Made by a program: the position numbers and the translations under genes. Below the pieces are notes generated by a model. It was not told the origin of the DNA. It worked only from the letters and a program-made list of their open reading frames with translations, and did not search any database. A DNA stretch of 64,000 nt, from assembly GCA_027919835.1 (NCBI GenBank), contig JANVFP010000009.1, positions 806,001 through 870,000 on the forward strand. The letters are read 5' to 3'. The DNA comes from Lentinula raphanica. Taxonomy: Eukaryota > Basidiomycota > Agaricomycetes > Agaricales > Omphalotaceae. Shown one piece after another: positions 34,801-48,212 of the stretch. Positions within the stretch are counted from its first letter, which is position 1, and every line of letters starts with the position of its first letter.

Positions 34801-35740
34801 GAAATGCCACGAACCCGAAGAGAGAATGATAAGACTTTCTATGTGACATGTTGCCAACAAGCTCAAGGTTTCTTGATGTCTCCGGGTCTATCATCATCGT
34901 GCCGTCAACGGGTGTGTACTGTATACGGAGTGACCCAGCGGAAAATCGTGTATTTCGGCGTATTTCCGAGTGTTTGAACAGCGCAGAGCAAGCCGACAAG
35001 ACATAGTATCTTCAGCGATCACATCAGTCAGATTGACGAAACGCAGCCCATACACCGAGGGATGAAGCAAAGGACTCACTTGCTGGATACCGCAAGAATG
35101 GTCCCTGCTCTTTCGTCGTCTTCAACACAAAGCTGCTGGATAAACTCAAGGCCTGGTTGCAGGAATGAGCGGAAACCAGTATGAACGTAGGAGCAGTCAC
35201 ACCCGAGGTTTCGTTCCAATACTTTCTGGGAACTGGCTCCAAGTCAACATCAGGAAATTCATCTCGAATAAACTCTACGAGCAGAGATGAATTGGTAGTT
35301 CTTTTGTTAGAACCTCCAATTACAGATAATGCAGCATCGGATGCAGAAAGAAATGTATCTGGGACAAGAATCAGGCTTGGTTTGTGAAGGTGCATCTGAT
35401 GCAGTGTTTTGACATAGGTTTGGCAGTCTGAAAGCTGGAGAGAATGTTGAGCACTGTTCGAGGCAAATTGGTGGATCTCGCGCACCTGAACTAAGACTAC
35501 ACGACCTGTATCTGCGTCAAGTGCCGCCAGTCCGACTTCGCGTCCCAAGCCTCGTCCTTCCAGCAGTGCAATCACAAAGCTCCCTTCGTATCGTGTTGAG
35601 GCTGACGTTTGAGGACGAGCTGTGGAGACTCGTGATTGCCCTGTCCAAGGACGCGATTGCCCAGTGCGTGGACGGTTTTGACCAGCCGTTAGAGGCCTCC
35701 TGGATGCCGGCCTTGATGAACCTTGATTCGACCACATCAT
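31810..35740 (-). CDS. MSH4: MutS homologue MSH4 (meiotic crossover)
   Basis: MSH4 pairs with MSH5 to stabilise meiotic recombination intermediates for crossovers; it has no mismatch-repair N-domain. The ATG at 35740 opens an Arg/Gly-rich leader, then [20 protein letters not shown], matching MSH4 (VxEGRGLARGEIG). Further matches are [26 protein letters not shown], the core and lever segments, the Walker A region ([15 protein letters not shown] near 33100), VPAEYASF and [20 protein letters not shown]. Next come a Walker B region near 32790-32720 reading (L)[11 protein letters not shown] and a C-terminal helix exon ending YSNDTD at TGA 31810. It is split by many short introns. I saw no disruption, though I did not resolve every exon. 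MSH5 is excluded by the N-terminal sequence. Confidence 0.92.
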
Positions 35741-35977
35741 ATGTCGGGATATGAGCAGTATTCAAAAGCCAAAGTGGTGGCCAGGTGGTGGCTGGGTGGT
35801 GGTCCGAATGAGAAACGCGAAGCGCGTGACGTCACGCGAAATCTAGGTACTAACGTACAGGAGCGTATACAGGACATGCAGGAAATTCACTCGTTTTTGA
35901 AGAGGGCATACTCAAACTGTACTGTACAAGGCAAAAAGAGTTGACAGAAACAACGGAAGTCTGATTGAGCTCTCCTT

Positions 35978-38067
35978 TCACATCGCACCCACACCTAAAG
36001 ACGTTTCGATATCTTTTGAACGAGGAACGAAACGGCATTTGAAAGGGAGTGGGTGATTGAACAAGGTTGGTCCAGGATACCACTCCGCTCTGGGCTTCAT
36101 TGGTTTGCCATCTTCATCAAGCTCCGGCTCGATAGTATAGCAAGTTAGAATTGAGGCGACAGAAATCCATAACGAAGCAAGAGCAATGTGTTTGCCAAGC
36201 TGTCCGAGAGAATTAGTAACGTTAGTAGTGTCCAGGATATTTCGACTGAGAACTTACGCAGACACGTCTTCCAAATCCAAACGCTGCGGTGGTGGGATCT
36301 TTGACTTTGGGATCGATTCTACCGTCAGCTCCCAGGTAACGCTCAGGTTTAAACTGATATGGCTCGGGATAATCCTCTTCGTTGTGGAGAATTGACCTGT
36401 CCAGTTAACACAGTTACTTATTTAGTTCGGAGGAGAGTTCGCTATAGCATGGAGCGCACCAAACGTTCGGCATGATTATCGAATCTTTCGGTAGGAAATA
36501 ACCATCGTATATTTCATCTTGGGAGAGGGTATGCGGGAATCCTGACTTCAAAATCAGTCTGATGAACTAGCCCATCGTGGAGTGATACCCACCGAGCGGT
36601 GTAACAGGATGGAGTCTCACCGCTTCCAGAGCAATCGCTGTGATATAAGGCAGGGACGGTTCATCACTGAAGGTTGGTAGATCTCCCGGTCCCAGGACTT
36701 TTTGAAGTTGTTCATGCGCCTTGCTTTGGATCTCCGGGTTCATGAGCATGCATATTATCAAGGATCCTGGGAACGGGAGAGTTGAGTAAGCCGCCTACTT
36801 CGAACACAATGTTGGCTTCATACCCAACGTTGCAACGATAGTGTCCGAGCCTCCTATCGTGAGAGATGAATGGTTTGAGTACATGGGTTCACTAATGGAG
36901 AAGAAAACTGCATGTGTCCCACCTCCGTAAACGGCGACTGAAGCATTTTTGATGACCTCTATTTGATTCGTGGAATCTTGGGTTTCATTCAATTGCTCGA
37001 GAGCGGTCAGGGTGAATGAAGGTTTTGCAATTCCTTTGGCCTGTTTTCGTCAAATTTCATGAAAGAGCAATATAGATGTTGTCATACCATTCTCTCCTTA
37101 GTTGCATTGAAAGGTGTCTCCGTCATTCTTATACGCAAGTCAGACCATTCCCTCGCTTTACGTTTGAAACCCGCTCCCGGAAACCATTCGGGGACATATT
37201 TCACTTGAACATACGTTAGGGATATTTATGCAATCATAACAAGCGTCACTCACAAATAGGAATCTGATCCACGTAAAATGCACCAGGCGTCCCCGCTTCA
37301 GACATCGAGTCCAACGCTTCAAGGGCGGTGGGAAGATACTTCTGAGCTTCCTCTTTGTCCAAACCATATGTGACATCCATGATGAACTCTGCGGCCCATC
37401 TAGAGTTACGAGAAAGCCTTGTTATTCGGGAATACACACTGAATATACCGCGTCACTCACATTTGCAAGCTTCTCATCACATTATCAGATTGCGGCAAAA
37501 CTCGAAGGAGGTCATGAGTGGCACTGATTTGCTTCGTGTGGAATCGCTTTGGGTCGGTGGGGGGTATGCCTTGGCTGATCATCCGTCTCTGGGCCTTACA
37601 GAAGTCATCGAATGATCGAAATATAACCGCGCCTCCCCATCTATCATGAGAGTTATGACAGATGAACGACAGGATGCATGACCCTCACCCCATGAGCTCT
37701 CCCAGCATAGTGGCGGGAGGACGACCCGCCGAGACCAAGGGCCTTTTTTCCAAGATATCACTAACGGTCTTCGCAGAATTCAAGATGATAATAGAGTTGC
37801 CGAGCGCTCCTAGATGGATGATGTCCGAGTCTGGGAGTTCGGTCAGATAACTTCTTTCTACGACGAGCACGAGTTTTGAAACTCACTACATTTCTGGCAT
37901 AATTTAGCATAGTCTAGCCAGATAAAACCCCCAGTTGGTATGTCGAACAAATTCTCTACTATCGGGAGCTTCCTCGGACCAGGGGGAAGAGGGTATTGTC
38001 TTGACTTTCGCCGGGTATAGAGGATAAAAAGAGAGACGATGAATAAGACGAGGATGGCATAGGACAT
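35978..38067 (-). CDS. Cytochrome P450 monooxygenase
   Basis: This is a membrane-anchored haem-thiolate monooxygenase. The Met at 38067 is preferred because the anchor (YAILVLFIVSLFILYTRR) follows at once, then the YPLPPGPRKLPIVEN proline hinge. The in-frame Met at 38121 would add 18 residues. Later motifs are the oxygen-binding I-helix region near 36870-36800 (GSDTIVATL; A/G-G-x-D/E-T variant), ExxR (EAVRLHP near 36620) and the haem loop FGFGRRVC near 36280. It ends ETSLGVGAM with TGA at 35978-35980. There are many short introns, including one with a GTAGTG donor near 37890. The sequence type is like basidiomycete microsomal P450s (CYP64/O-methylsterigmatocystin oxidoreductase-like by general appearance); the substrate cannot be told. 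No biosynthetic core enzyme lies nearby. Confidence 0.9.
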
Positions 38068-39770
38068 CCTGGCTCTGAGACGAGAGAGAGAACACTCGGA
38101 GGGGAGATTTTGATCAAGCACGAGAAACTTTCTTCGTCTTTTTATTTCATCAAAGATACGCCCAGACTGTCGTTACGTCTAGTAAATGACATGTTCCCAT
38201 ATAGGCCTTGGATCAAGCCTAATGAGGCAAGCGTTGTAAACGTACGATATGGGCGCGCGAACAGTTAGAGACAGTTAGTGAGTGCCATGAGTCAGGTGTT
38301 GTTATCTCTCGGGGATCAAACGATACGAATTCAGCATCTTCATCTACAAGAACAAAAGAGACGCACCATCTTGAAACCTTCTCTAAACCTCCTTACTATC
38401 GGTATGAGAGTACTTAGTTGAGAATAGCCTGCACAGTTGATGTTCATGGTGACTGAATATTGAATGACGACCTAGAGCTGTAGAGAAAGTAGCCGACGAG
38501 GACGCCCTGACTAAAACTTACAATTGAGAATTTGAGATAATTTCTGGAAACCTCGAACCTGGAATCATTTACGACTCTGATATATGCATACCAAGTGTAC
38601 GCCGGGGACTGCCAGACTCTGCTAGCTACATAGATGACAGAGACGGCCTTCATCAGCCCTCACCCTCCCTCATCATGCACTTGGCAGTCGGTACTCCGAG
38701 CTCGGAATTTTCAAGGGTATTCAACGGTAAGTACACAGGACTTAGCACCCAATGGACCATTGAGTGGCGGATGTTGACCACTTCGGGTGAGTTCAGATAT
38801 ATTCAATGTTCGGATGGTGGTCGAATGCAACACAGGCAGTAGAAAGATTGGTCCTTGGAAAGACAGAAGAGAGGATAGATATTGAGGTCTATTAGTATTC
38901 GACATACATAGCGATTACTCGACGGCACGACGTGGTTGTGTCATTGAGGATTCCAGGGAGGTTGTAGCAGCTTGAGGAACCACTCAGTTTGATCATACCT
39001 TTTGAAGTCGTCCGGGTGTCTATCTAGAACAAGATAATAAGCATTTCAATAACTTTAAGGAGATTGTCAAAAGACAAGAAAGTTCAGTTGGCTGTTCTTA
39101 GTATTCTATAAGGTATTCTCCATCGCCAGAAGCTCCCAGAGTTTGGTGTAAAAGTACTCATCAAGAAAGACGACTAGATCGACACTCACGTTCATACCAA
39201 GGATTAACAATCTTATTGCAATATTCAATCATCCAAGTATTCGAAAGGAACCTTCAACCAATCAAAGCCAGCGCCTGGCTCAGGCCTGGCTTATCATTTG
39301 ATGAAGAGAAACTGAACGAAAAAATGTCAGCAAAATGTACAGAAAGAGGATAGATGTTAATGTGAACAATTTTCAGAGGTGCGACTGTTTGGCTATGTGC
39401 TCTGCCGTTCGTCACTGTACAAGCACTACGACTGGGGCGGCAAGAAATCATCACGATGAAATTTTAAAGAGGGATAAAGGTTGACGAGGAAAGTGTAAAA
39501 AAACTTCAGAGCTCACCATAGACGCGGTCAAAGTATAGCGTCGTTCATTGTCGTTGGAGGCTACGCGTCAATAGGCGTACGATGTTGACAATGGTGGCAG
39601 AGAAAGAAGCAGAAAAGAAAAGTTTATATAAGGCATAAGCGCGGGAGAAAACTACCAAAATAAGTAAGTCGCAGCATCTTTCCGTCATTGACGGTTGACG
39701 TTAATCTTGTCGGCGGTCTGCTCCTGCTCTAACTGCTATACCGCCTCTACGTCGTTCGACTGCGCCCACC
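38068..39770. other. Intergenic, P450 and VPS35 divergent promoters
   Basis: These 1.7 kb carry no convincing gene. ORFs are short, on both strands and unlike known families. The left part must hold the P450 promoter and the right part that of VPS35. I saw no transposon ends or tRNA. Confidence 0.5.
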
Positions 39771-42700
39771 ATGGCGCTTCCGGTAGCGGAGGAAGGAAAA
39801 CTTCTAAGTGAGGCTCTGAATACCGTCAAGATACAGTTCCAGCAGATGAGGAAGAACTTGGTATGTTTTCTGATACCACATTCGTAAGCTTGTACCAACG
39901 GAACACGCTACAGGAACTGGATCAACTTATGGACGCTCTGAAGAGCGCAAGCTTGATGCTTGCAGAACTCCGTACATCCTCATTGTCACCGAAACAATAC
40001 TACGAGCTATGTACGTTTCATTTATACAGATTGACCATTCCATTCACTGTCATTAATCTTTCTCGGCTAGACATGGCTGTATTCGATGCTCTACGTCACC
40101 TTTCCAACTACCTCTACGATGCACACACTCAAGGCCGACACCATCTGGCCGACCTCTACGAACTTGTACAATATGCAGGGAACATCATACCTCGGCTCTA
40201 TCTCATGATTACTGTCGGTTCAGTCTACATGTCCATACCGGACGCTCCAGTGAAGGAGATTATGAAGGACATGATGGAGATGTCTCGCGGCGTACTCCAT
40301 CCCATTCGAGGGCTTTTCCTAAGGCACTATCTAAGCGGCCAAACTCGAGACCATCTTCCAGTTGGTGTTGACCCAGGGTGCGTGATTTGACAACCCTCTA
40401 CCATATTATTCAACTAACTCTTTGCCAAGTCCCATGGGCAATCTTCAAGACTCTATATCCTTCGTTCTCACCAACTTTGTCGAAATGAACAAGTTGTGGG
40501 TACGACTACAACATCAGGGGCATTCACGCGATCGTGAAAAGAGAGAAATGGAACGGAAGGAGTTGCGCATACTTGTCGGAACGAATCTCGTGCGACTCAG
40601 TCAGTTGGATGGCGTCGACCTTGGCATGTATCAACAGCACATTCTGCCAAGTATCTTGGAGCAAGTCGTAAACTGCAAAGACGTTATCGCACAGGAATAC
40701 CTTATGGAAGTCGTTATCCAAGTGTTCACCGACGAGTTTCATCTGTTTTCCCTGGGTCCCTTCCTTACCGCTACCGCTCAACTTCATCCAAAAGTCAACA
40801 TCAAAGCTATCGTCATTGCGTTGATAGATCGATTAGCTGCATACGCAGCGCGAGAAGCAGAGAGTGAAGATCCAGAGGAAACGAAGCGGCAAGAAGAAGC
40901 TGCTGCGCGCCGCCTGGCCGAAAGAGTGAAGATACAAAAATCTAAAGCTCGGGAAAGTCTCACTTCACCTACCAGCCCAACAGTTGCGTCAGAAGCAAGC
41001 GCCTGGGAGTCTACGACCAGTCTTTCGCCCACCGTGGAATCGGTAACACCAACGGTCGTCAATGGTAACGTTACAGACGAAAAGCCTGCAGACGTCATTC
41101 CTGAAGCAAAGGGAAAAGACAAGGAAGGCTCCCCTAGTCGCAAATTCAGAGGTGTGCCCGAAAACGTGCAACTCTTCGAGGTCTTCTGGAAACAAGTCGT
41201 CGAATTGATCAAGGTGTGTGCGCATTTTTCCAACAATCAACTATATTCTGAACTTCATACACACAGGCTCGACCCGATCTGTCAATACAAGATATCACGG
41301 CTCTTTTCGTCTCGTTAACGAATCTTTCTCTCAGTTGCTATCCTGACCGTCTAGAATACGTTGACCAAATCTTAGCATACGCTGCTGAGAAAATACAGGA
41401 ATTCAAAGATAGTCCTGATCTCCACGCTCAGCAGACCAGCGCAAATCTGGCTGCACTGCTAGTGGCGCCCATTAACTCTTATCAATCCGTCCTCACTCTT
41501 CTCGCTATTCCGAACTATGCCCCGCTCTTATCACGACAACTTTTTTCCACGCGCCGCTCAATTGCCCATTCCATTGTATCCTCTGTGTTGAAGAACGAGA
41601 CTATAGTAGAAACACCAGAAGATGTGGATGGTGTGCTAGAGTTGTGTCACGTTCTCATCAAAGACCAGTCGGATTCGGCGTCGAATCCTGCGAATGGGAC
41701 GAGTGTGAGACGGCAAGGTGCCCCACATTTCATCGAGAGGGAAGAGATGGCCGAGGAACAAGGTTGGGTGGCCCGGATGGTCCATTTGTTCAAAGCAGAG
41801 TCGTTAGATGTGCAGTTTGAGGTACCTCTGCTATTTCATACTTGTGTCAGTTTCACTCAACAGTCTCTAGCTATTACAAACAGCACGGCGGCACTTCGAC
41901 CTCGGAGGAGAGCGTATGCGGTTTACTTTCCCTGCACTCATCACGTCGTCAATCCGGCTATGTCGGAGGTACCACGCTCGCGAGCATCTCGTACGTCGTT
42001 GTTCTAGTTCTTGACCCCTTGTGCTCACATCTTGTGCAGGAAAATGACTGGCAGACGAAAGTCACCACGATACTGAAATTCATTCGCCAACTAACATCCA
42101 TTCTCGCAAACCAAGTCGAAGCACCCTCCATCGCTCTTCGCTTATTCCTCCTCGCAGCCCAAATTTCTGACGAATGCGGGTTTGAAGATTTGACGTACGA
42201 TTTGTACGTTCAAGCGTTCAGCGTGTATGAGGACAGCATATCCGACTCCCGAGCTCAACTACAAGCGATTACCCTGATTATAGCTACACTCAACGGCGCG
42301 AAGGTGTTTGGTGTGGACAATTACGACACTCTCATCACGAAAGCGGCGTTGCATGGGGCTAAGCTGCTGAAGAAGAGTCATCAAGCTACGGCGGTTGGAT
42401 TGGCTAGTCACTTATGGTGGCAGGAAGCACCGCCGCCGAGCGATGGTGATGATATAACTTCCAAAGTGAAAGAGCCTAAGGATGACGATTCTGAGAACTC
42501 GGTCAAAGCGGTATGTTTCGTTATTGGCGTTAACCTTTCGCGGCATACTCATTTATCCTCGCAGTATCCCCACCAAGACAGTAAACGTGTGCTCGAGTGT
42601 CTGCAAAAGTCACTGCGGATAGCAAGATCGGCCATCGAGGAGATTGTCAAGGTGCAGTTGTACTGCGATACATTAGATCATTATCTATATTACTTCGACA

Positions 42701-43043
42701 AGGGAGCTCCAGCAGTACGTGCCACCTTGAAGTCAATTGTTGTCAATGCTAACAACACATTCAATCCCAGATCGCAGCGAAATTTATCAACAATCTAGTC
42801 GAGCTGATAACGTCCAGCATCGACAGCATCCAATCGCCAGACGTTCACCCTTCACAAAGAGCTCCCCCGGGACTCATCGAAGGTGTACAAACACCAGAGA
42901 TGATCATCCGGCATTTCAAAAACAATCTTTATTATATTCAACGACGGAAGGATGCCGCAGCAGAAGGTAATTCGGAAAGTGATTCGAGATGGGATGAAGT
43001 TGAGGTGGTGGGTGCACTGTTGAAAATGGGCATTCGTCGATGA
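39771..43043 (+). CDS. VPS35: Retromer subunit Vps35
   Basis: Vps35 is the large alpha-solenoid scaffold of the retromer cargo-recognition trimer on endosomes. The ATG at 39771 sits in a CCACC context. The first exon reads [20 protein letters not shown], then [44 protein letters not shown], the classic Vps35 N-terminus, followed by [23 protein letters not shown] with the PRLYLM signature for Vps26 binding. A Ser/Thr-rich insertion ([12 protein letters not shown]...) lies near residue 400. Splicing 41827-41870 and 41999-42040 recovers [18 protein letters not shown] and ENDWQTK. The end is [10 protein letters not shown]. All breaks seen between frames are explained by short introns. Confidence 0.94.
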
Positions 43044-43616
43044 CCTGTAGTGGTCATGTATCTTATTTGGATCCACCTCGTTGTGTATGAATTCATCATT
43101 TGCGGACTTTTCCAATATTTCTTCAGCATATCGTGTACGCGCGACAAGCCGCGAGACAAGGCTGCTGAATTGCTAGTCCGGGGAATCCGTCTGGGTAACA
43201 ATCACGTCTCATTTCCGTCTACACCTCCATCGACTCATCCAATTTCCTCTGGCTCTTTAATATGGACGCTTGCCACAAACCCCTATTCATGTTTTCTTTC
43301 TTTATCAAGTTACTCTCACCGGAAGGAATTCAGATCGTTTCTTCTCGATTGACTACGTCGGTCTACGGATAGCCCTTGGACAATCCTCTTCAACATGCTC
43401 GCATCGAACTTCTCATGCTGGTGGCCACTTCGTTCCCGAAACTCAACCTCACTCGTCACTAGGCCACATTTCCAATCGTGGTTCATGCGGATCCTCACAG
43501 AATCCTTAGCACAATCTTGCAACAGTGTTTGGATAGAAAGAGGTAGAATAGCATATCAATAACGGTGGTCCATGACTAGGAAAGGAACTCATTGTACAAG
43601 CCAAACCATGGCTGTC
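43044..43616. other. Intergenic with duplicated flank sequence
   Basis: Parts of 43290-43610 resemble 45970-46690: CATGTTTTCTTTCTTT...ACTCTCACYGG, CCGAAACTCAA...CTCGTCAC, CATTTCCAATCGTGGTTCATGC. They therefore belong to the same duplicated block as the F-box genes. No gene was identified. Confidence 0.55.
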
Positions 43617-45158
43617 TCAAACGAGTGTTCCTCCGATATCCCGATTGCCATTAAGTACATGAAGCCATCCTGCAATATCCCAGAGCGGGGTAGTGGTGGA
43701 GTTTCTAGGACTGAGACAATGATAATCATTTATATAAACCGAGTCCAAAGTCCTGACTTGCTTCGCGAGGCAAGATGCAAACGCTAAGAGCCCGCTTGTC
43801 ACGCAAGCTGCTGCATCTGTTTTATCAACTCGTTGAGCTGGTGGTATCGACGTGTCGAACGTGTCGACCTCGGATCCGAACTTGAGCCTACGAAAGACGT
43901 TGTGGAATTCCACAACTCTGAGACACGAAAAGTGTGTGTATGCAGATACAAGATCGCCCTAAATCCAAGGAAATCAGCATCAGCATGAGTGAGAGGGTAA
44001 ATGATCATGATATGACACACAACATCATACATGCCCTCGTGTCCATCAAGGTTCAGAATAAGCATTTCGAGTTTCGGAAATATTAAGGCAACGAGTTCGA
44101 GAGTTTCGATAAGAGAGGTACGAGCGGCATTAGTAGCAGTGAAGCTAAGTGTCGTGACATGCCACTCCAGCGGGACTGGGGCAATAGTTCTATGAAGACC
44201 AATCTCCTTGATGACGAGGCTCTTGTCGAGGTCTTGTCGTTGAGATTTGTTAATGAAAGGGAAAAAAGGAAGTGCCACTCGAACAATGCCGTGACGTTCA
44301 ACGTATGATGGGCGACTATTGAGGAGCCAGAGCTGATTTAAAGTTGGATTAGTTGATGAAAGCAGAGGCAACCAGGATAATGAATCAGGTTGTGTATAAT
44401 CGAAGATAGAGATTTCCTCTACCCCCGGGAGGGTAACGAATCCAAATTGGGTGTCGAGTGACTGCTCCTTTCTCAGTTCGAGGGATCTTAGCCTCATCCC
44501 CCGATTAAAATATTCTCCAAACTCCGGAGAGAGGGCCCTAGATAGGGCTGTATAATTGAAAACCACTTTTGAGAGATCATGATTGCACAAAGACTCGTCA
44601 GGTAGTCCATCAATCCGAACTGAAGAAACAGGGGGGTGCGCAAGGATTGTTTTGAGCAAATTAATTACATCCCGATTTCGACCAGAGAGTCGCAGTATGA
44701 CATGGGAGAGTTGTTTGAATTGGGATATTATTTGAGATAGATTGTCATCCTCTGATTTAGTGATATATCTGATGACCAGGATTCTGCAAATATTAGTGAA
44801 GGCATGGACAAGCTTTTTTGCATGAAGCGTACTTGGTAAACTTCATAAGATGTACAAACTCATCCTTCAGCCGAGCCTGTTGGACGTTTTCTTCCGAGTC
44901 TCCAAGCCATAGCACGAGCTTTGCAAATAGAAAAGGTAGACAAAATCGCCGTAGCTGCCTATTGGCTACAGAGAGCGCAAGGAGCTCAGGTGAAGCATGC
45001 TTGAGTGGAGAGTGCGAGGTTGTCACCAGTTCGTAAGTGTATGCAGTATACTCGATGATAAAGTGGATCAGTTCGTTGGGCAATGAGAAGAGCGTGCGCA
45101 AAGAACCCGGCAGATGATTGTCCATGGACGTGGTAGATCTATAAGATCTGCTGGTCAT
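43617..45158 (-). CDS. F-box-like / LRR-type protein, copy 1
   Basis: From the preferred ATG at 45158 (MTSRSYRST) there is a F-box-like segment SLRTLFSLPNELIHFIIEY, then HASPELLALSVANRQLRRFCLPFLF, the pattern of basidiomycete F-box proteins that would recruit substrates to SCF ubiquitin ligases. Later exons hold leucine-rich stretches (LSQIISQFKQLSHVILRLSG, LRSLELRKEQ, LVALIFPKLEMLILNLDGH) and end with HVLNGNRDIGGTLV. At least three short introns are inferred (near 44810, 43990 and between). Residue-level similarity to copy 2 at 46679-48212 is about 65-70 percent by eye. An upstream in-frame Met at 45248 also exists. Confidence 0.72.
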
Positions 45159-46678
45159 GATAGTTGCGAGCGAAGCGAAGCAACTGGGTTCATGTGAGGA
45201 CCGTAGAGTGTGGTCTGAGTTTGTACTTGTTTGGCAAAAACGGGGCAACGATAGAAATTAGAATTTGCTCGTTTTGAGATATATGCCTGCTTCTGCGTTC
45301 AAATCCTCATATTTTTCCTAATGCTCTCAGAAGTATGCTCGCCTCAAGTGCCCGAACCAGTCTACACACTTTTGAATGATGTGATTCTTCCAATTTTTGA
45401 GCTTTGTGCATTTTACTGAGAGAAATTTGAAGATTCAGAGGTGCCGCCACATCTGGGTGAGTTTTGTGCTTTTTCCCCTTCATCTTCTACTCAAATACTT
45501 TTCAGAGTACTCAATCAGACTCATGAAAAATCACTCTCAACTAGGATTAAGCTTCGCGAGCACATCACCGTGCTACGGTGAATACCTTGTCAAAGAAAGA
45601 GAGGTGAAGCACAGGCGCTTATTTGAAAATGAGACCGTATGGTCACGGTTCCGTTGCTTGGACTTCGGCGCTCTTCCAGGCGTCTCTCGAGTCTCCTATT
45701 CATCGTATACGTCCTGTGGGCCTTGCTTCCTGACGAGTATACCGTCCGGGCAGGCGTTGAATGGTTACCTGACAGGTAAAGTCATTTGAGTCTGACTGCA
45801 TTTCACGTTGCTTATCATAATTCATTGTGCTGTGCGCAGAGAATGGTCCAACCTTTTCTGCCTTGACGTATTTCACTTACATGACTTTGACACAGTGGCA
45901 CTGCTCTGGCTTTCGATATCTGCCAGAGTCATCTCGCTATTGATATTGCTACAAATTCCCCCAGGCCATTCATGTTTTCTTTCTTTGATTACTCTCACTG
46001 GCAGGATCTCGAAAGGTTCTTCTTGATTGAGTACGTTGGTCCCAGGTCTTCATAGAGCCCTTGGACAAACCTCGAGTAAGTGGGATGTCATGGAGCTCAC
46101 CTTGCATGCCAACTTTGGTGAAATGCAGTGGATAAGATTGGCATTTTTTGATTGTCGGTTGTTACAACGTTCAATGTGAATCACCGATCGGTTCGACCGC
46201 TATGTTGTAGCACTCTCATTGTCCATTCCCATTCTTTCCTCCAAATATTCCCCCAATTTCTCCTCGAAAAATGGTTGCCGCTTCATGCCCGAAACTCAAA
46301 GTCCTTAAGTACTCTCAACCTCACTCGTCACCAGACAACATCATATCGCGTTGTTCGTTTCTTCATTTCCAATCGTGGTTCATGCTGACGCTCAAGGATT
46401 CTTAGCACGACCTTGCACTGAGTGTTGGGGACAGTTTCCATCTCTACAGGTCATCATCGTCTGTGTCTGGAGTCTACGAATCACTCGATCCAAGGAACAT
46501 CAAACTCTGGCATACTACCAACTCCACAAGCGTGTTTAATATGATACGTGCAAGGATTTGGTCTGGATCATTCGCAAGCATTTCCCTTCGTTTCCTCTAC
46601 ACAAACAAGTTGAATAGTCAATCACACTGGTCCACGACTGGGAAGGCAGCTTACTGGATAAGCCAAATCATGTTCAAC
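45159..46678. other. Spacer between F-box paralogues, holding relics of the duplicated block
   Basis: 45590-45920 matches the PIG-P 5' region at 48.23-48.62 kb. 45970-46690 matches the 3' flank of F-box copy 1 (43.29-43.61 kb). These matches outline a tandem duplication of an F-box/PIG-P divergent pair. Apart from the PIG-P relic I see no gene. Confidence 0.6.
45640..45920 (+). pseudogene. PIG-P relic
   Basis: It shares TCCTATTCRTCGTATACG, CTGTGGGC-TTGCTTCCTGA and GGGCAGGCGTTGAATGGT with PIG-P exon 1. The exon 1 donor GGTAAAGTCATTT and AGAGAATGGTC...TTGACGTATTTCACTTACATG from exon 2 also match. The start codon and first 20 or so codons are missing and the frame is broken near 45680-45700, so it cannot make the protein. 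Confidence 0.8.
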
Positions 46679-48212
46679 TCAATTGAATATCCCTCCGATA
46701 TCCCGATTGACATTAAGTACATGAAACCATCCCGAGAAATGCCAGGGTGGGGTGTATCCAATGTTTTCAAAAGTGAGACACTTGAAGTTGCAATCGTTTA
46801 TATAAATCGAGTCCAGAGTCCTGACTTGCTTTGCGAGGCGAGCTGCAAACGTTAAGAGCACCCTTTCCGCACAAGCTCTTGACGCATCTTCATTCCTAAA
46901 ATCGTCTCGTTGAACTGGTAGCATCAGCGTCACGTTGAGTTCGGGTCCGAACTTGAGCCTACGAAAGACGTTGTGGAATTCCACGACTCTTAGAGACGAA
47001 AAACGTGCAAATGCAGAGACAAGATCGCCCTAAATCCAAGGGATTCAGCATAAGTGAGAGGAAGGAAGCAGATGACACACAATATCATACATCCCCACAT
47101 GTCTATCAAGGTCGAGAATAAGCATTTCGAGTTTCGGGAATGATATGGCAACAAGTTCAAGGATTTTGATAAGAGATGTTCGAGCAGCAATGGTATCGGT
47201 GAAGTTCCATGCCGTGAAGCTCAATGCCGTGACATCCCACTCCAGCGGGAATGGGCCAACAGCTCTGCGAAAGCCAATTTTCTGGATGGCGAGGCACTTG
47301 TCAAGGTCTTGTCGTTGAGATTTGGTAATGAAAGGGAAAGGAGGAAGTGTAACTCGAACAACAGTGTAACGCTCAGCGTATGATGGGGGACTAACGAGGA
47401 GCCAAAGCTCGTTTAGAGTTGGATGGGTCGAGGAAAGCAGAGACAACCACGATAGTGAATCAGGTTTAGTATGATCGGAGATACAGAGTGTCTCTAGACG
47501 AGAGAGTATCTTGGATCCAAATTGGGAATCGAGTGACTCGTCCTTGCTCAGATCGAGTTTTCTTATCCTCATCCCCCGATTAAGGTATTTGCCAAACGTA
47601 GGGGAGATAGCCCGGGATAGGTCTGTGTGATCAAGAACCACTTTTGAGAGATCATGATTGCACATAGACTCGTCAGGTAATTTATCAACCAGAATTGAAG
47701 TAACAGTGGGATGCGCAAGGATTGCTTTGAGCGAATGAATTCCATCCCAACCCCGGACAGCGAGTCGCAGTTCGACATTGGATAGTTGTTCGAATTCGGG
47801 TATGATTTGAGATAGAGTCTGATCCCCTGATTCCGAGATATTGGCTATAACCAGAGTTCTGCAAATATTAATTGATATAAGAATGGACAAGCTCTTTGTA
47901 TGAAGCGTACTTGGTAAACTTCGTGAGATGTGCACGGCCATCCTTCAACTGTTGAATGTCCTTTTCGCGCCAGATCACGAGTTTTGCAAACAGAAAAGGC
48001 ATACAAAGTCGACGAAACTGCCAATTGGCAGCAGAGAGCGCAAAGAGCTTAGCAGGTGAAGCATGCTTGAGTGGAGAATGAAGGGTTGTCACTGGTTCGT
48101 AAGTGTATGCAGTATACTCGATGATAGAGTGAAGCAGTTCGTTGGGCAATGAGAGGAGTGTGCGCAACGAATCCGGCGGGTGAATGGCTATGGGCGTATA
48201 TGATCTGGTCAT
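46679..48212 (-). CDS. F-box-like / LRR-type protein, copy 2
   Basis: It is a paralogue of the gene at 43.6-45.2 kb with the same intron plan. It starts MTRSYTPIAIH at 48212, then DSLRTLLSLPNELLHSIIEYTAYTYE (F-box-like; longest continuous match to copy 1) and RRLCMPFLFAKLVIW. Leucine-rich exons follow (FEQLSNVELRLAVRGW, IRKLDLSKDESLDSQFGSK, LVAISFPKLEMLILDLDRH) and the last exon ends NVNRDIGGIFN. Its start codon lies only 88 bp from that of PIG-P, so the two share a very short divergent promoter. Substrate and partners are unknown. Confidence 0.72.

Noticed and set aside
35978..38067. Secondary-metabolite gene cluster around the P450
   Set aside because: No polyketide, peptide or terpene synthase, transporter or regulator lies nearby; neighbours are MSH4 and VPS35.
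38068..39770. tRNA or other RNA gene in the longest genic-island spacer
   Set aside because: I found no T-loop GGTTCRANTCC with matching acceptor and D-arm here or elsewhere by eye; a covariance-model scan would be decisive.
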